Origin: Vreelandella jeotgali Hwa | GTDB taxonomy: Bacteria; Pseudomonadota; Gammaproteobacteria; Pseudomonadales; Halomonadaceae | Reading direction: 5' to 3' | Assembly: GCF_000334215.1 (NCBI RefSeq) | Contig: NZ_AMQY01000011.1 | Location: forward strand, 62,001 to 126,000 | DNA: 64,000 nt | Shown here: positions 32,878 through 41,111 of the stretch, piece after piece | Numbering within the stretch: position 1 is the stretch's first letter | Layout of the letters: the number at the start of each line of letters is the position of its first letter | Notes under the pieces: model-generated | The model's input: only the letters and a program-made list of their open reading frames with translations | What the model was told of the DNA's origin: nothing | The model's database searches: none | Translations under genes and position numbers: made by a program

Positions 32878-32993
32878 GTGGGCGATTCAGCCGGTTGGCT
32901 ATACTCATCCTGATTGCCGGTTTGCTTAGGCAGCACCCCAAAAGCCAGGTGTAAACGCACTTCAGTGCGCGAAGCAGGCCCACGGCCTGCCGA

Positions 32994-35900
32994 TCACACC
33001 TCATTCGTCTCTACGTTAGCCATCAAAGTTTTCAGATAGGACCGGCTATCGTCGGGAAACAGGATATTCCAGCTTTCCAGTATATCTCGATCCAGCGTTT
33101 GGCCTTCGTATTCCGGCCATTCGCTAAGCAGCTGCTGAGCCGGCGTTCGTGAGATCAGAAACGCATGCAGTTCGATATGTTGTCCTCCGGGCTGCTGGTT
33201 CAGCTGGCGCTCGGTTTCCTTGATGGTGCGATAAAACTGGACCTTGGGATCATGCAGCTTATGGTTACGCAGGCCCTTGGGGTCGACAAAAATCACTTTT
33301 TGTCTGCCGTCCTTGACCAGCCAAAGGATAAAGTCCGGGTAAAAACCGCCGTCGATAAACAGGCCGACCGCTCCCTGTCCGGTCTGGTTGCGCAGCAGAT
33401 ACACTTCATAGCCGGCAAAAAAGTCATCCCTGACGGCCTTATGAACATCCGAGGCGAACGCTGCCTCGCCGCTGTTAAGCGCTACGGGAGAGACCGGAAA
33501 ATCCGGCTTTTCGCCGGCCAGCAGCGGCTGATAGAGGTGAGGTTCGCACCAGATAAACTCCAGCCCGCCCAGGGTTTTGCCGTCCCACTTGTCGGGTGCT
33601 TGGTTTTCTAACGTCTTGCGCAAGGTTTTCAGCTGTTTGACCAGCGAATACTGGCGCTGGTGGTCAAGCGTGACGGTATAGCGGCCATCTGTCTTACCGT
33701 CATTCACGCCGGGCAGGTATTTCCTGTTTTCGGTAATGGGCCGGTATTCCAGCTTGTCGCTTTCCCACTGCTTGCGGCGCAGGTTGTAGAACATTTCGCA
33801 GTATTTGCGTAGCAGCGCAATGGCCATGTCGTGCCACAGCGCCATGTTTTCCAGCTGGCCCAATGACATGGCGGCATCCGGCGCATACAGCGTGTACCAG
33901 TCGGTATCGGCCAGCAGCTGCTCCACGACCTCCGGCGTCAGAGCCAGGTTGGCCCAGCGTTTATCGCGCTTGAACGCCAAAAGCTCGAAGTAGAGCCGAC
34001 GGATATCCAGCAGGGCGATATGTACAGGGCCCAGCGTTTGTTGCTGCGCATCGACGCGCCGCGTTTTGTCCTCGGTGGCAAATTGCCCTACGCGCGGGTA
34101 AAAATCTGCGCTGACGCGCGGCGGGTTATAAAAATAGCTTTTTTCATTGGCGCGCAAGTTGCCTGGTGCTCGCAACATCACCTGTTCGGCCAGCTCCTTG
34201 AAGGCCGTGCCGGCACCGCCAGTTGCCTTGTTGGCAACGGTAGGCTTGAGGCGGATAACATTCAGGTCCTGCGGTAGCTGCGCCATGGGCTCAAGCGGCA
34301 GGGTAAACTCTTCCAGGCCGTCGTTGACGGGAATTTCTTCGGCCGCCAGCTCGCGGCGGAAGGTATCCATGTAGTCGGCCTTGAGACCGAAAATATTCAA
34401 CGTTTCGAGCAGGCCAATGTGCTGTGGTCGTTCGATAGCCGCGTCTTTCAGCCTGGTCTGTAGCTCCGACGAGCGCTTGAGCGTGGTTTGCCAGCCTTTC
34501 AGGCGCACCCCACGGCCAAACAGCTGGATGATCTGGGCGCCTTCGTTTCTGCCCACGTTCAACAGCGTCATGTTGGAGACGCGCCAGCTGCTCCAGCCCT
34601 CGGTAAACTTCTTTGCCCCCAGCAGCAGGTTAACCGGCGAGCCCGGTTGATTGATGCCGTGAAACAGCGACTGGGCAAAGCGTGCATCCTGCACCAGCAG
34701 GCCTTTCTCTTCGCAGAGGTTTTTCAGCTTGCCGGCATCGCCTACGTTGATGACGCCGAAGGGCTCGCTGGTAGCGCCGGCGCGCAGGGCCAGCTCGCCA
34801 TCCACCCCGGTGATGTTTTCCATATACAGGCGCCCGCCGCCGGAGTGAAACACCCGTTCCAGCAGATCGTCGTAGAGGTCAGCGGCGGAGTCGCCCTGTT
34901 CTTTCAGGTAGTTAAAGCGGTCGTGCAGGGTATCGACACCGCCTCTGCCCACCAGGCCCTGGTTGATCAGGGTGCTGATGGCGTCCCGGGTTTTGGATGA
35001 GTCGCTGATAACGGTATCGATAAACTGCAGCACTTCTGCCATATCGTTGCCTTCGGCCTTGCTGAAGCCGCTGGTGACCTTGGAAGTGACAAAGACCCAG
35101 AGCGGTTTTTCCAGGTTGAAAGGTGCAAGCTGCGTTTTCTGGTCGGCGAACAGGCGCAGCTGCTGATAAAAACTCAGCAACGATGCGACCTGATAGAGAA
35201 AGTGACTCTGCTCGCTGGCGTCATCCAGATTCAGCACCTGCGACTGCTTGCCGTAGCCGTCGCGGTAAAAATGCCGATAGGAGTAGTCGAATAGAATCGC
35301 CTTGGTGTAGGTCTGGCGCAGGCTGGTGCCGAGGTCTTTATTCTTCGTATCGGAAATCGCGCTTTGGGCAAACGTCGCCGAATATTCAAAGGCAAAGCCG
35401 TGCTCGCACAGCGCGCGGCGGTAGCGATACCATACGCCACCCCCGCCGCTGGCGGTGCCGCGGTGGCCTTCATCCACCAGCAGCAGGTTGTTGCGGCCAA
35501 ACGACGCCACGGCCACGGTTTTGTCCTTTTCTTCCTCGCGTAGCTTGTTGATGTCGATGACCTGCACGTCGGCGTCAAACAGCTCGCCTGCCCTGGGCGA
35601 GAACGCCGTTGCGCTGATGCCGGAAGCCGCAAACTCGGTCAGGTGCTGTTGCGTCAGGCCCTCGTTGGGTGTGAGCAAAATGGTCTTGTTGATGTCGCCC
35701 TTTTTGCCGTAGCGCCCCAGGTAGTAGCGGAACTGCAAAATGTTGGCGTGCATGATCAGCGTCTTGCCCGAACCGGTGGCACTCCAGTAGGCCACGGTGT
35801 TCAGCTGCGGCCAGAGGTTGTCTTCGGCGTCCAGCAGCTCAAGTGGCCGATACTTTAGGCCCACTTCATCAATCCAGCGTGCGTTCCAGCGCTGTATCTG

Positions 35901-36344
35901 TGCGTTTAATGCGTCTACCAGCTGCTCGCGGCGGTTGAACACCCAGTCCAGATAAATTTCCGTGAACAAAAGCGTCAGGTACTGGAAGTACTTCCACTCT
36001 ATAGCCGGCAGCTGGTTGGCCTTGCGCCCATCGTTGATGCTGTCGGTCACGGTTTTGATGCGCCGGTCATATTCCAGCAGCTCGGCTTCTGAAAGGGTAA
36101 CGTCGTCGGCCAGGTTGGCGCAGAGGCTCGCCATCAGCGCATGCTGGCCTTCCGCGTCGCGCCCGGCGGTATCGCCGTGGAGCTGAAAGCGCTCGCAGAA
36201 GGCTTCCAGCGTGGGGATTTCCTTGCCGTCATGCTCCACGTTGCCGCTCAGGCTATCCAGCCCGAACAGCGAAAACAGCCACTGGTTCAGCACCAGGTGG
36301 TGGCTGAAAGAGAGCGTTTTTTTCTGCTTGCGTTTTGCCGCCAT
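32994..36344 (-). CDS. DEAD/DEAH helicase-nuclease, type III restriction subunit-like (Res)
   Basis: 1116 residues. An N-terminal extension of about 180 residues precedes an SF2 helicase core: Walker A SATGSGKT at 188-195, DEGH (variant DEAH) at 291-294, motif III YSATF, and motif VI QLFGRGVRLKG. A C-terminal PD-(D/E)xK nuclease is visible as YPDFILWL (Asp1004) and VIFVDPKG (Asp1021, Lys1023). This domain order is that of type III Res subunits, which translocate or slide and cut when they meet a second complex. It is the last gene of the operon, 65 bases after fic. Length is above the usual 900-1000. Role inferred from domains and the linked methyltransferase. Confidence 0.85.
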   Translation of the reverse strand: MAAKRKQKKTLSFSHHLVLNQWLFSLFGLDSLSGNVEHDGKEIPTLEAFCERFQLHGDTAGRDAEGQHALMASLCANLADDVTLSEAELLEYDRRIKTVTDSINDGRKANQLPAIEWKYFQYLTLLFTEIYLDWVFNRREQLVDALNAQIQRWNARWIDEVGLKYRPLELLDAEDNLWPQLNTVAYWSATGSGKTLIMHANILQFRYYLGRYGKKGDINKTILLTPNEGLTQQHLTEFAASGISATAFSPRAGELFDADVQVIDINKLREEEKDKTVAVASFGRNNLLLVDEGHRGTASGGGGVWYRYRRALCEHGFAFEYSATFAQSAISDTKNKDLGTSLRQTYTKAILFDYSYRHFYRDGYGKQSQVLNLDDASEQSHFLYQVASLLSFYQQLRLFADQKTQLAPFNLEKPLWVFVTSKVTSGFSKAEGNDMAEVLQFIDTVISDSSKTRDAISTLINQGLVGRGGVDTLHDRFNYLKEQGDSAADLYDDLLERVFHSGGGRLYMENITGVDGELALRAGATSEPFGVINVGDAGKLKNLCEEKGLLVQDARFAQSLFHGINQPGSPVNLLLGAKKFTEGWSSWRVSNMTLLNVGRNEGAQIIQLFGRGVRLKGWQTTLKRSSELQTRLKDAAIERPQHIGLLETLNIFGLKADYMDTFRRELAAEEIPVNDGLEEFTLPLEPMAQLPQDLNVIRLKPTVANKATGGAGTAFKELAEQVMLRAPGNLRANEKSYFYNPPRVSADFYPRVGQFATEDKTRRVDAQQQTLGPVHIALLDIRRLYFELLAFKRDKRWANLALTPEVVEQLLADTDWYTLYAPDAAMSLGQLENMALWHDMAIALLRKYCEMFYNLRRKQWESDKLEYRPITENRKYLPGVNDGKTDGRYTVTLDHQRQYSLVKQLKTLRKTLENQAPDKWDGKTLGGLEFIWCEPHLYQPLLAGEKPDFPVSPVALNSGEAAFASDVHKAVRDDFFAGYEVYLLRNQTGQGAVGLFIDGGFYPDFILWLVKDGRQKVIFVDPKGLRNHKLHDPKVQFYRTIKETERQLNQQPGGQHIELHAFLISRTPAQQLLSEWPEYEGQTLDRDILESWNILFPDDSRSYLKTLMANVETNEV

Positions 36345-36409
36345 GGTTGCCTTTTCTTGAATACGTTTGCGCTACGTGCATGGGGTCGGGGTTTACGGCG
36401 CTGGCACAC

Positions 36410-37546
36410 CTATTGGTTGATCGGAGGAATGAACCCGGTATTTTCCAGCACCTGAATCAGGCAGCGCATCAAATAGTTGTTGGTAAAGCAGACGTAGTAG
36501 GTTCGCCCATTGTCTTTCAGCGGCCGAATAAAGCCCGCCTCCTTCATCTTGGCGATCAGGTGCGTGCGCTGCCGTGAGTTGAGTTGCGACAGCACCTCAT
36601 TCAGGTCGGCCGCCTTGAATTCCTGTTTTTTCAGGCCCAGGCGAAGTACCCTGGCTTCGCTTTTGGTGAGGTAGCCGCGTTCAATGGCCAGCTCCAGAGT
36701 GGGCAGTAAAACCTCACCGTGCAGATAGTCAAAGTCCAGCAGCTTATCGATTTTGGTAATTTCATCCAGAATGCCCGTCAGTACATAGCTGCACCAGTCA
36801 AGCAGAGCGTCGTCACTGCCTTCATCGGCACGGGAGAGCTTGGCGTAATAGGCATCGCGGTCGTTGCAGAATACGGCTGTCGGGTTGAGGATCTTGCCGT
36901 CACGCACGTTGAACCCGTATTTAAGCAATAGGGCATAGGTTAACAGCCGCACGGTGCGGCCATTGCCGTTGCCAAACGGGTGAATCCACACAAAGCGGTG
37001 GTGAGCCAGCGCCGTCTTGAGCAGGTCATATTTACTGGTGTGATCCTGATTGATAAACGCCAGCCATTCATCCATCAGCGGCTGCACCTGCAGGTGTTCC
37101 GGCGGCTTATGTGCTGAGCCGGCAATGCCCACATCCCATGTGCGGTAGGCGCCGGGCGTTTTATCGCCTTCACCGTCGAGCCCGCTGACGACCAGCTGGT
37201 GTAGCTCGCGCACAAAATGATGGGTAATATCCGTCTCCGATGATACGGACTGCTCAATGAAATCCATTGCCGCTTCTACGTTGGCAATCTCGGAAAAGCG
37301 TTCATCCGAGCGTTCGCCGTGTTCAATTTTTTGTTCCACGTATTCCGAGATGGTAGTGCGGTTGCCCTCGATGCGAGCTGAGCCAACGCTTTCCATCAGG
37401 TGGAAGATGTTCTTGAGCTGGAAAAATATCCATGGGCGGGTGGTGCCCGCCAGCTGCGAGCGGCGCAGGTGGTTCAGCTCCATCAGCACATCGACCAGCT
37501 GTGAGTCGAAGCCAGGACTGACTAGGCGCAAATTAAATTCACCCAT
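36410..37546 (-). CDS. Fic-domain protein with N-terminal inhibitory motif and C-terminal winged helix
   Basis: 378 residues. The catalytic loop HPFGNGNGR (189-197) matches HPFx(D/N)GNGRxxR in full, so an active AMP (or other NMP) transferase is expected. An inhibitory motif of the (S/T)xxxE(G/N) type is seen as SARIEGN (S56-G61) before the Fic core, the arrangement of class II, self-inhibited Fic proteins. The C-terminal part (about 285-370, with SEARVLRLGLKKQEFKAADL and RQRTHLIAKMKEAGFI) looks like a winged-helix DNA-binding domain. It sits between mod and res in the defence operon. The target is unknown; it could modify a partner subunit or a host or phage protein. Confidence 0.88.
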   Translation of the reverse strand: MGEFNLRLVSPGFDSQLVDVLMELNHLRRSQLAGTTRPWIFFQLKNIFHLMESVGSARIEGNRTTISEYVEQKIEHGERSDERFSEIANVEAAMDFIEQSVSSETDITHHFVRELHQLVVSGLDGEGDKTPGAYRTWDVGIAGSAHKPPEHLQVQPLMDEWLAFINQDHTSKYDLLKTALAHHRFVWIHPFGNGNGRTVRLLTYALLLKYGFNVRDGKILNPTAVFCNDRDAYYAKLSRADEGSDDALLDWCSYVLTGILDEITKIDKLLDFDYLHGEVLLPTLELAIERGYLTKSEARVLRLGLKKQEFKAADLNEVLSQLNSRQRTHLIAKMKEAGFIRPLKDNGRTYYVCFTNNYLMRCLIQVLENTGFIPPINQ

Positions 37547-37627
37547 GGTTTTTCCTATCTACAATCAGTTGAATTAAGTCCATGAAATTCAAGGAATAAT
37601 TTTTTACATCGTGGTTTTTTATCTACA
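37546..37627 (-). promoter_or_regulatory. AT-rich putative operator/promoter of fic
   Basis: The 121-base gap between mod and fic is strikingly AT-rich. It holds a palindrome TTGAATT-N10-AATTCAA (37569-37592) and an imperfect direct repeat, TGGTTTTTCCTATCTACA (37546-37563) and TGGTTTTTTATCTACA (37612-37627), the first abutting the fic start codon. Such symmetry suggests a regulator binding site; the winged-helix end of Fic itself is a candidate binder. No direct proof. Confidence 0.5.
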
Positions 37628-37667
37628 TTTTTTGTTTTGAATAAGTACGTGACAAGCCAACCGACGT

Positions 37668-40600
37668 CTATTGCGTATCGGCAAACATCAGCCGCTGGAA
37701 GGCTTCTTCGACCAGCTCGATGCGGGCCTGATCCATCGGCTGGCCTTTGCGGTCGCGGGGGATGTGGATGTTGTGATCGCCGTTGACGTAGAGAATGTCG
37801 ATCTCATCGTCGGCGGATTCGGTCAGGCGGATCTTGAGCTTTTCCACCAGCACGGCGTCGAGTACGGCGTTGTCGCGGTTCAGGCCGTTGTCTTCGCCGG
37901 CGATGACGCTCGGCAGGTTGCGCCATACCACCAGCACCTGTTGGCCGTTGCGGTTGGTGCCGTACACGGTGCGGAACCACCAGCGGCCGTTCTCGGCGCG
38001 TTTGACCTGTGCCTGCAATCGGCCTTCCTTGCCATGAGTGATGTCGGCGTCAAAGTGAATCGGTGCGGCGATGTGCTCTACCGTCAGCCCCAGCAGATAG
38101 TTGAAGGTTTCCAGCAGATCGACGTTGACGGGCACGGTCTCGTCCCCGCCCGCAGAGCGTACCTTGAGCTCGTAGCGGGTAGGCTCCAGAAAGCGCTGGA
38201 TGTTGAGTAGCGACGGCGAGCCGCTGGTTTCCACGTCCAGCAGGTATTGCATCACGTAGGCCTGGCGAGCGGCATCGTTCTCCGCATTATCAAACAGCGA
38301 GGCCATGCCCGGCTTACGCTCAAGCTCCAGGTTGCCCAGGGTGTCTTCGTAGGACTCCAGCCGCAGGTACTTGAAGCAGTGCGATACGCCGGTATCCGGC
38401 GCGGTGGGCGCGCCGTCTTTCCAGTCCTGTGAGTACACCACCTTCTGCATGCGAGGCTTCAGCACCGTATCGAAGTGTTTGCCCATTTCGACGAGGATAT
38501 ATTTGCGCTGGCCGTCGTCCTCGCGATTGAGGTTAATGACGGCGTGGCCGGTAGTGCCTGAACCCGCGAAATAGTCGAGAGTCAGTGAACCGTTTCCCAC
38601 ACGTATGACACGCTCCACCAAACCTGAGGGCTTAGGGTTAGTCATTGATGTACCTGGAATCAGAGCTCGTAAGTCTCTAATACCATCTTGATTATGACCA
38701 ACTTCGTTGTGACTCCAAAGAGTACGTGGCACTAGGTCACTTACATCACTTAAAAATCTTTTGTAGGCGGGGGTTTTATTAGTTCCGCTCTTTCCCCACC
38801 AGACACGGTTATCGGCTTCATTTTTAGCGTGTGCATCACTAGTATACCGCCAAACTGCATTTTCTTTTGGCCATATTTCTTCACCAGTGTTAGGATTGGT
38901 TATCGCGTAGTATAGGTTGGGGCGCTCATTAGCAGTTTTGTTACATTTGTAGTTGTCTGCACGCCAGCTTCCCCTTTTATCATTGTCAGGGTTGGTATAT
39001 GCGCTATTATTACTTGCAGAACGTGGTATTCTTCCAGGTATCCAGCTTTGTTTACTTGCCGCAAAATTGACGACAAAGTCATGATCATCACTGAGCCAAG
39101 TGGCATCATTGGCAGGGGCGTATTTTTTTTGCCATATTATATTAGCAACAAAGTTTTTATCCCCCATGCTGATACTTAGTATTTTTCGAAGAAAATCTTG
39201 CTCATCATCGTCAATGCTTGCAAATAATGCGCCTTGATGTATATCAAAAAGTGGATTGCAGGCTAGTGAGCGGTCAAGTATGAAGGAACCCCAGCTTGAG
39301 TGCTGAAGAGTATCTTTATAAAGAAAACCATCGCTTCCTGTATTATACGGCGGATCAATATAAACGCACTTCACCTGTTCCCGGTAACGCTCCTGAAGTA
39401 GATTCAGTGCCTGAAAGTTCTCGGAGTGAATCAGCAGGCCGTCGCACTGGTCGTCCAGGTTGTCGAGGGTATCCAGAAGCTGCGCCTTGAAGGCGGCGTT
39501 GAAGTGCGCGGTATCGAGCATCAAATAGCGGTATTCCGGCCGCTCGATTAACTCTACGGCGTCGGTGCCTGTGAGCGCCTGTTCCAGCGCGTCAAGATCA
39601 AGCTGATACAGCTTTTTCCAGTCCTGTTTTTGTGCCGAGTTGGCAAATACCTGTGCCAACAGTTCCGGTGAGTCTTCCAGCCGATCGAGGGTGATACAGT
39701 AGTTGGTTTCGGTAACAAACTTTTTTTTCAGCCAGAGTTTCTTCTGGAAATTTTCCAGCTGGGAAAGAAAGGCGATAATCTTTTCGCCCAGAGTGCGCAC
39801 CACGTCCAGCTTGGAAAGCAGCGGGGCAAGCCTTGCCGGGTCGTTTTTGGCCGCGGAAAGGTCTTCCCAGTTCATCAGCTCGTGCTTGAGGTAGAAATCC
39901 AGCTCGCGGGTTAAAAAGCCGCCCAGGTCCTTGTGGATAAAGTAGTCAAAGGTATTTTTCTTGCTGTAGTTATTCAGCTGGCCGCGGAAGGTGCTGTACT
40001 CCGCCAGCTCGCCGTCGGCCTTGCGATAGCGTTTGGCCAGGGCACTGCGCCATTCGGGGGGCAGAGTGCTGGTTTTACCCAGCAGGCGCTCTTCGGCAAT
40101 GGCGCGCAGGTGATCCTGAGTGGGCGCTTTTTTGGCGGCAGCGGTAGTGGCATTTTGTTTCACCGGCGCTGTCCAGTCGTCCATGGTCGCCGGGCGGAAA
40201 TGAAAGCGGCAGTGCAGCTCGTTAAAGCGGTGGCCTGCGGTGTTGGGTTCGCCCTGTTCCACGGTAAACGGCGCGTCTGCGTCCAACACGAAGACGCGCT
40301 TGCTGTCGTCGGCTTCCTTGTTGTTGTCCTGGGCGCCGGGGGCGGCATCCACCAGCTTGAAGTGAACGCGCAGCGGATCGTCAGCGGGGCCGGCGTCGAG
40401 GTTCAGGCGGAAGCTGTAGTCGCGCAGCGTGTCGCTTGACTTGATGTAGTACTGGTCCTTGTTGGCCCAGTGCAGCTTGACCTCTTCGCCATCGTAAGGG
40501 ATGGCGTAGGTGCCGTCGCCATAGCGGCGCTGGGAGATAAAGTCGCCTTCGCTGTAGTAGCGGCTGAAAAACGTTACCAGGGCATCGTAGACTTCGCCTT

Positions 40601-40943
40601 CTTCCCGGGCGACGTTAAAGCCGGTGGCGTATTGGGCTTCCAGCTCTTGCACTTTAGGAGAGTCTTCCGGGGCTATACCGGCCGCTACCGCACCCTGGCG
40701 TGCCTGCTCCAGGTCTTTGTCCAGCTGGGCCTTGTCGTTGCCCGCAAAGTCCTTGAAGGCATCCTGGGCGATTTGCGGCAGATCCTGCTCGATAAAGCGG
40801 TCAATATCCGCCTTGCGCGCGTGCATAATACGGTAGAGGCCGAAGTCCAGCTCCGGCTGGTCCAGCTGGAACATCTCGCGTAGCAGCGCGGCAAATTTCA
40901 CGCGCCGCGCATTGGCCCGGTGGTGTTGGGTGTCTTGACTCAT
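37668..40943 (-). CDS. Large site-specific N6-adenine DNA methyltransferase (Mod-like, beta class)
   Basis: 1091 residues. An N-terminal region of about 500 residues, unlike short type III Mod proteins, precedes the catalytic domain. Motif IV is CVYIDPPYNTGS (DPPY at 530-533) and the SAM-binding motif I is DYFAGSGTTGH (about 790-800), so IV precedes I: the beta order of type III Mod enzymes. Between them lies the target recognition region (about 535-785), encoded by DNA clearly AT-richer than the rest (38.6-39.35 kb). A C-terminal region of about 290 residues follows. Both catalytic motifs are intact. It is the second gene of the operon, 168 bases after the SNF2 gene. Confidence 0.88.
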   Translation of the reverse strand: MSQDTQHHRANARRVKFAALLREMFQLDQPELDFGLYRIMHARKADIDRFIEQDLPQIAQDAFKDFAGNDKAQLDKDLEQARQGAVAAGIAPEDSPKVQELEAQYATGFNVAREEGEVYDALVTFFSRYYSEGDFISQRRYGDGTYAIPYDGEEVKLHWANKDQYYIKSSDTLRDYSFRLNLDAGPADDPLRVHFKLVDAAPGAQDNNKEADDSKRVFVLDADAPFTVEQGEPNTAGHRFNELHCRFHFRPATMDDWTAPVKQNATTAAAKKAPTQDHLRAIAEERLLGKTSTLPPEWRSALAKRYRKADGELAEYSTFRGQLNNYSKKNTFDYFIHKDLGGFLTRELDFYLKHELMNWEDLSAAKNDPARLAPLLSKLDVVRTLGEKIIAFLSQLENFQKKLWLKKKFVTETNYCITLDRLEDSPELLAQVFANSAQKQDWKKLYQLDLDALEQALTGTDAVELIERPEYRYLMLDTAHFNAAFKAQLLDTLDNLDDQCDGLLIHSENFQALNLLQERYREQVKCVYIDPPYNTGSDGFLYKDTLQHSSWGSFILDRSLACNPLFDIHQGALFASIDDDEQDFLRKILSISMGDKNFVANIIWQKKYAPANDATWLSDDHDFVVNFAASKQSWIPGRIPRSASNNSAYTNPDNDKRGSWRADNYKCNKTANERPNLYYAITNPNTGEEIWPKENAVWRYTSDAHAKNEADNRVWWGKSGTNKTPAYKRFLSDVSDLVPRTLWSHNEVGHNQDGIRDLRALIPGTSMTNPKPSGLVERVIRVGNGSLTLDYFAGSGTTGHAVINLNREDDGQRKYILVEMGKHFDTVLKPRMQKVVYSQDWKDGAPTAPDTGVSHCFKYLRLESYEDTLGNLELERKPGMASLFDNAENDAARQAYVMQYLLDVETSGSPSLLNIQRFLEPTRYELKVRSAGGDETVPVNVDLLETFNYLLGLTVEHIAAPIHFDADITHGKEGRLQAQVKRAENGRWWFRTVYGTNRNGQQVLVVWRNLPSVIAGEDNGLNRDNAVLDAVLVEKLKIRLTESADDEIDILYVNGDHNIHIPRDRKGQPMDQARIELVEEAFQRLMFADTQ

Positions 40944-41042
40944 GGGTGACCTGACAGAGGAATAAATGTGACGGTGAGGCGCATTGCTGGATAATCTGGC
41001 CCGCCATCAAGGCAGCAGAAATCTGGCCTCAGCGATGCTGAA

Positions 41043-41107
41043 CCATGAAAAACGCTTATTGGCCATGAAAAACGCTTACGATACCAATTTTTTGTGAAAA
41101 ACGCTTA
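41043..41107. repeat. Three direct repeats TGAAAAACGCTTA between SNF2 and mod
   Basis: Exact 13-base copies lie at 41046-41058, 41066-41078 and 41095-41107; the first two are identical over 16 bases (CCATGAAAAACGCTTA). They fall in the 168-base gap between the SNF2 stop and the mod start. Spacing between starts is 20 and 29 bases, about two and three helical turns. This suggests an iterated protein-binding site controlling mod or the downstream genes. Confidence 0.8.
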
Positions 41108-41111
41108 TTTT

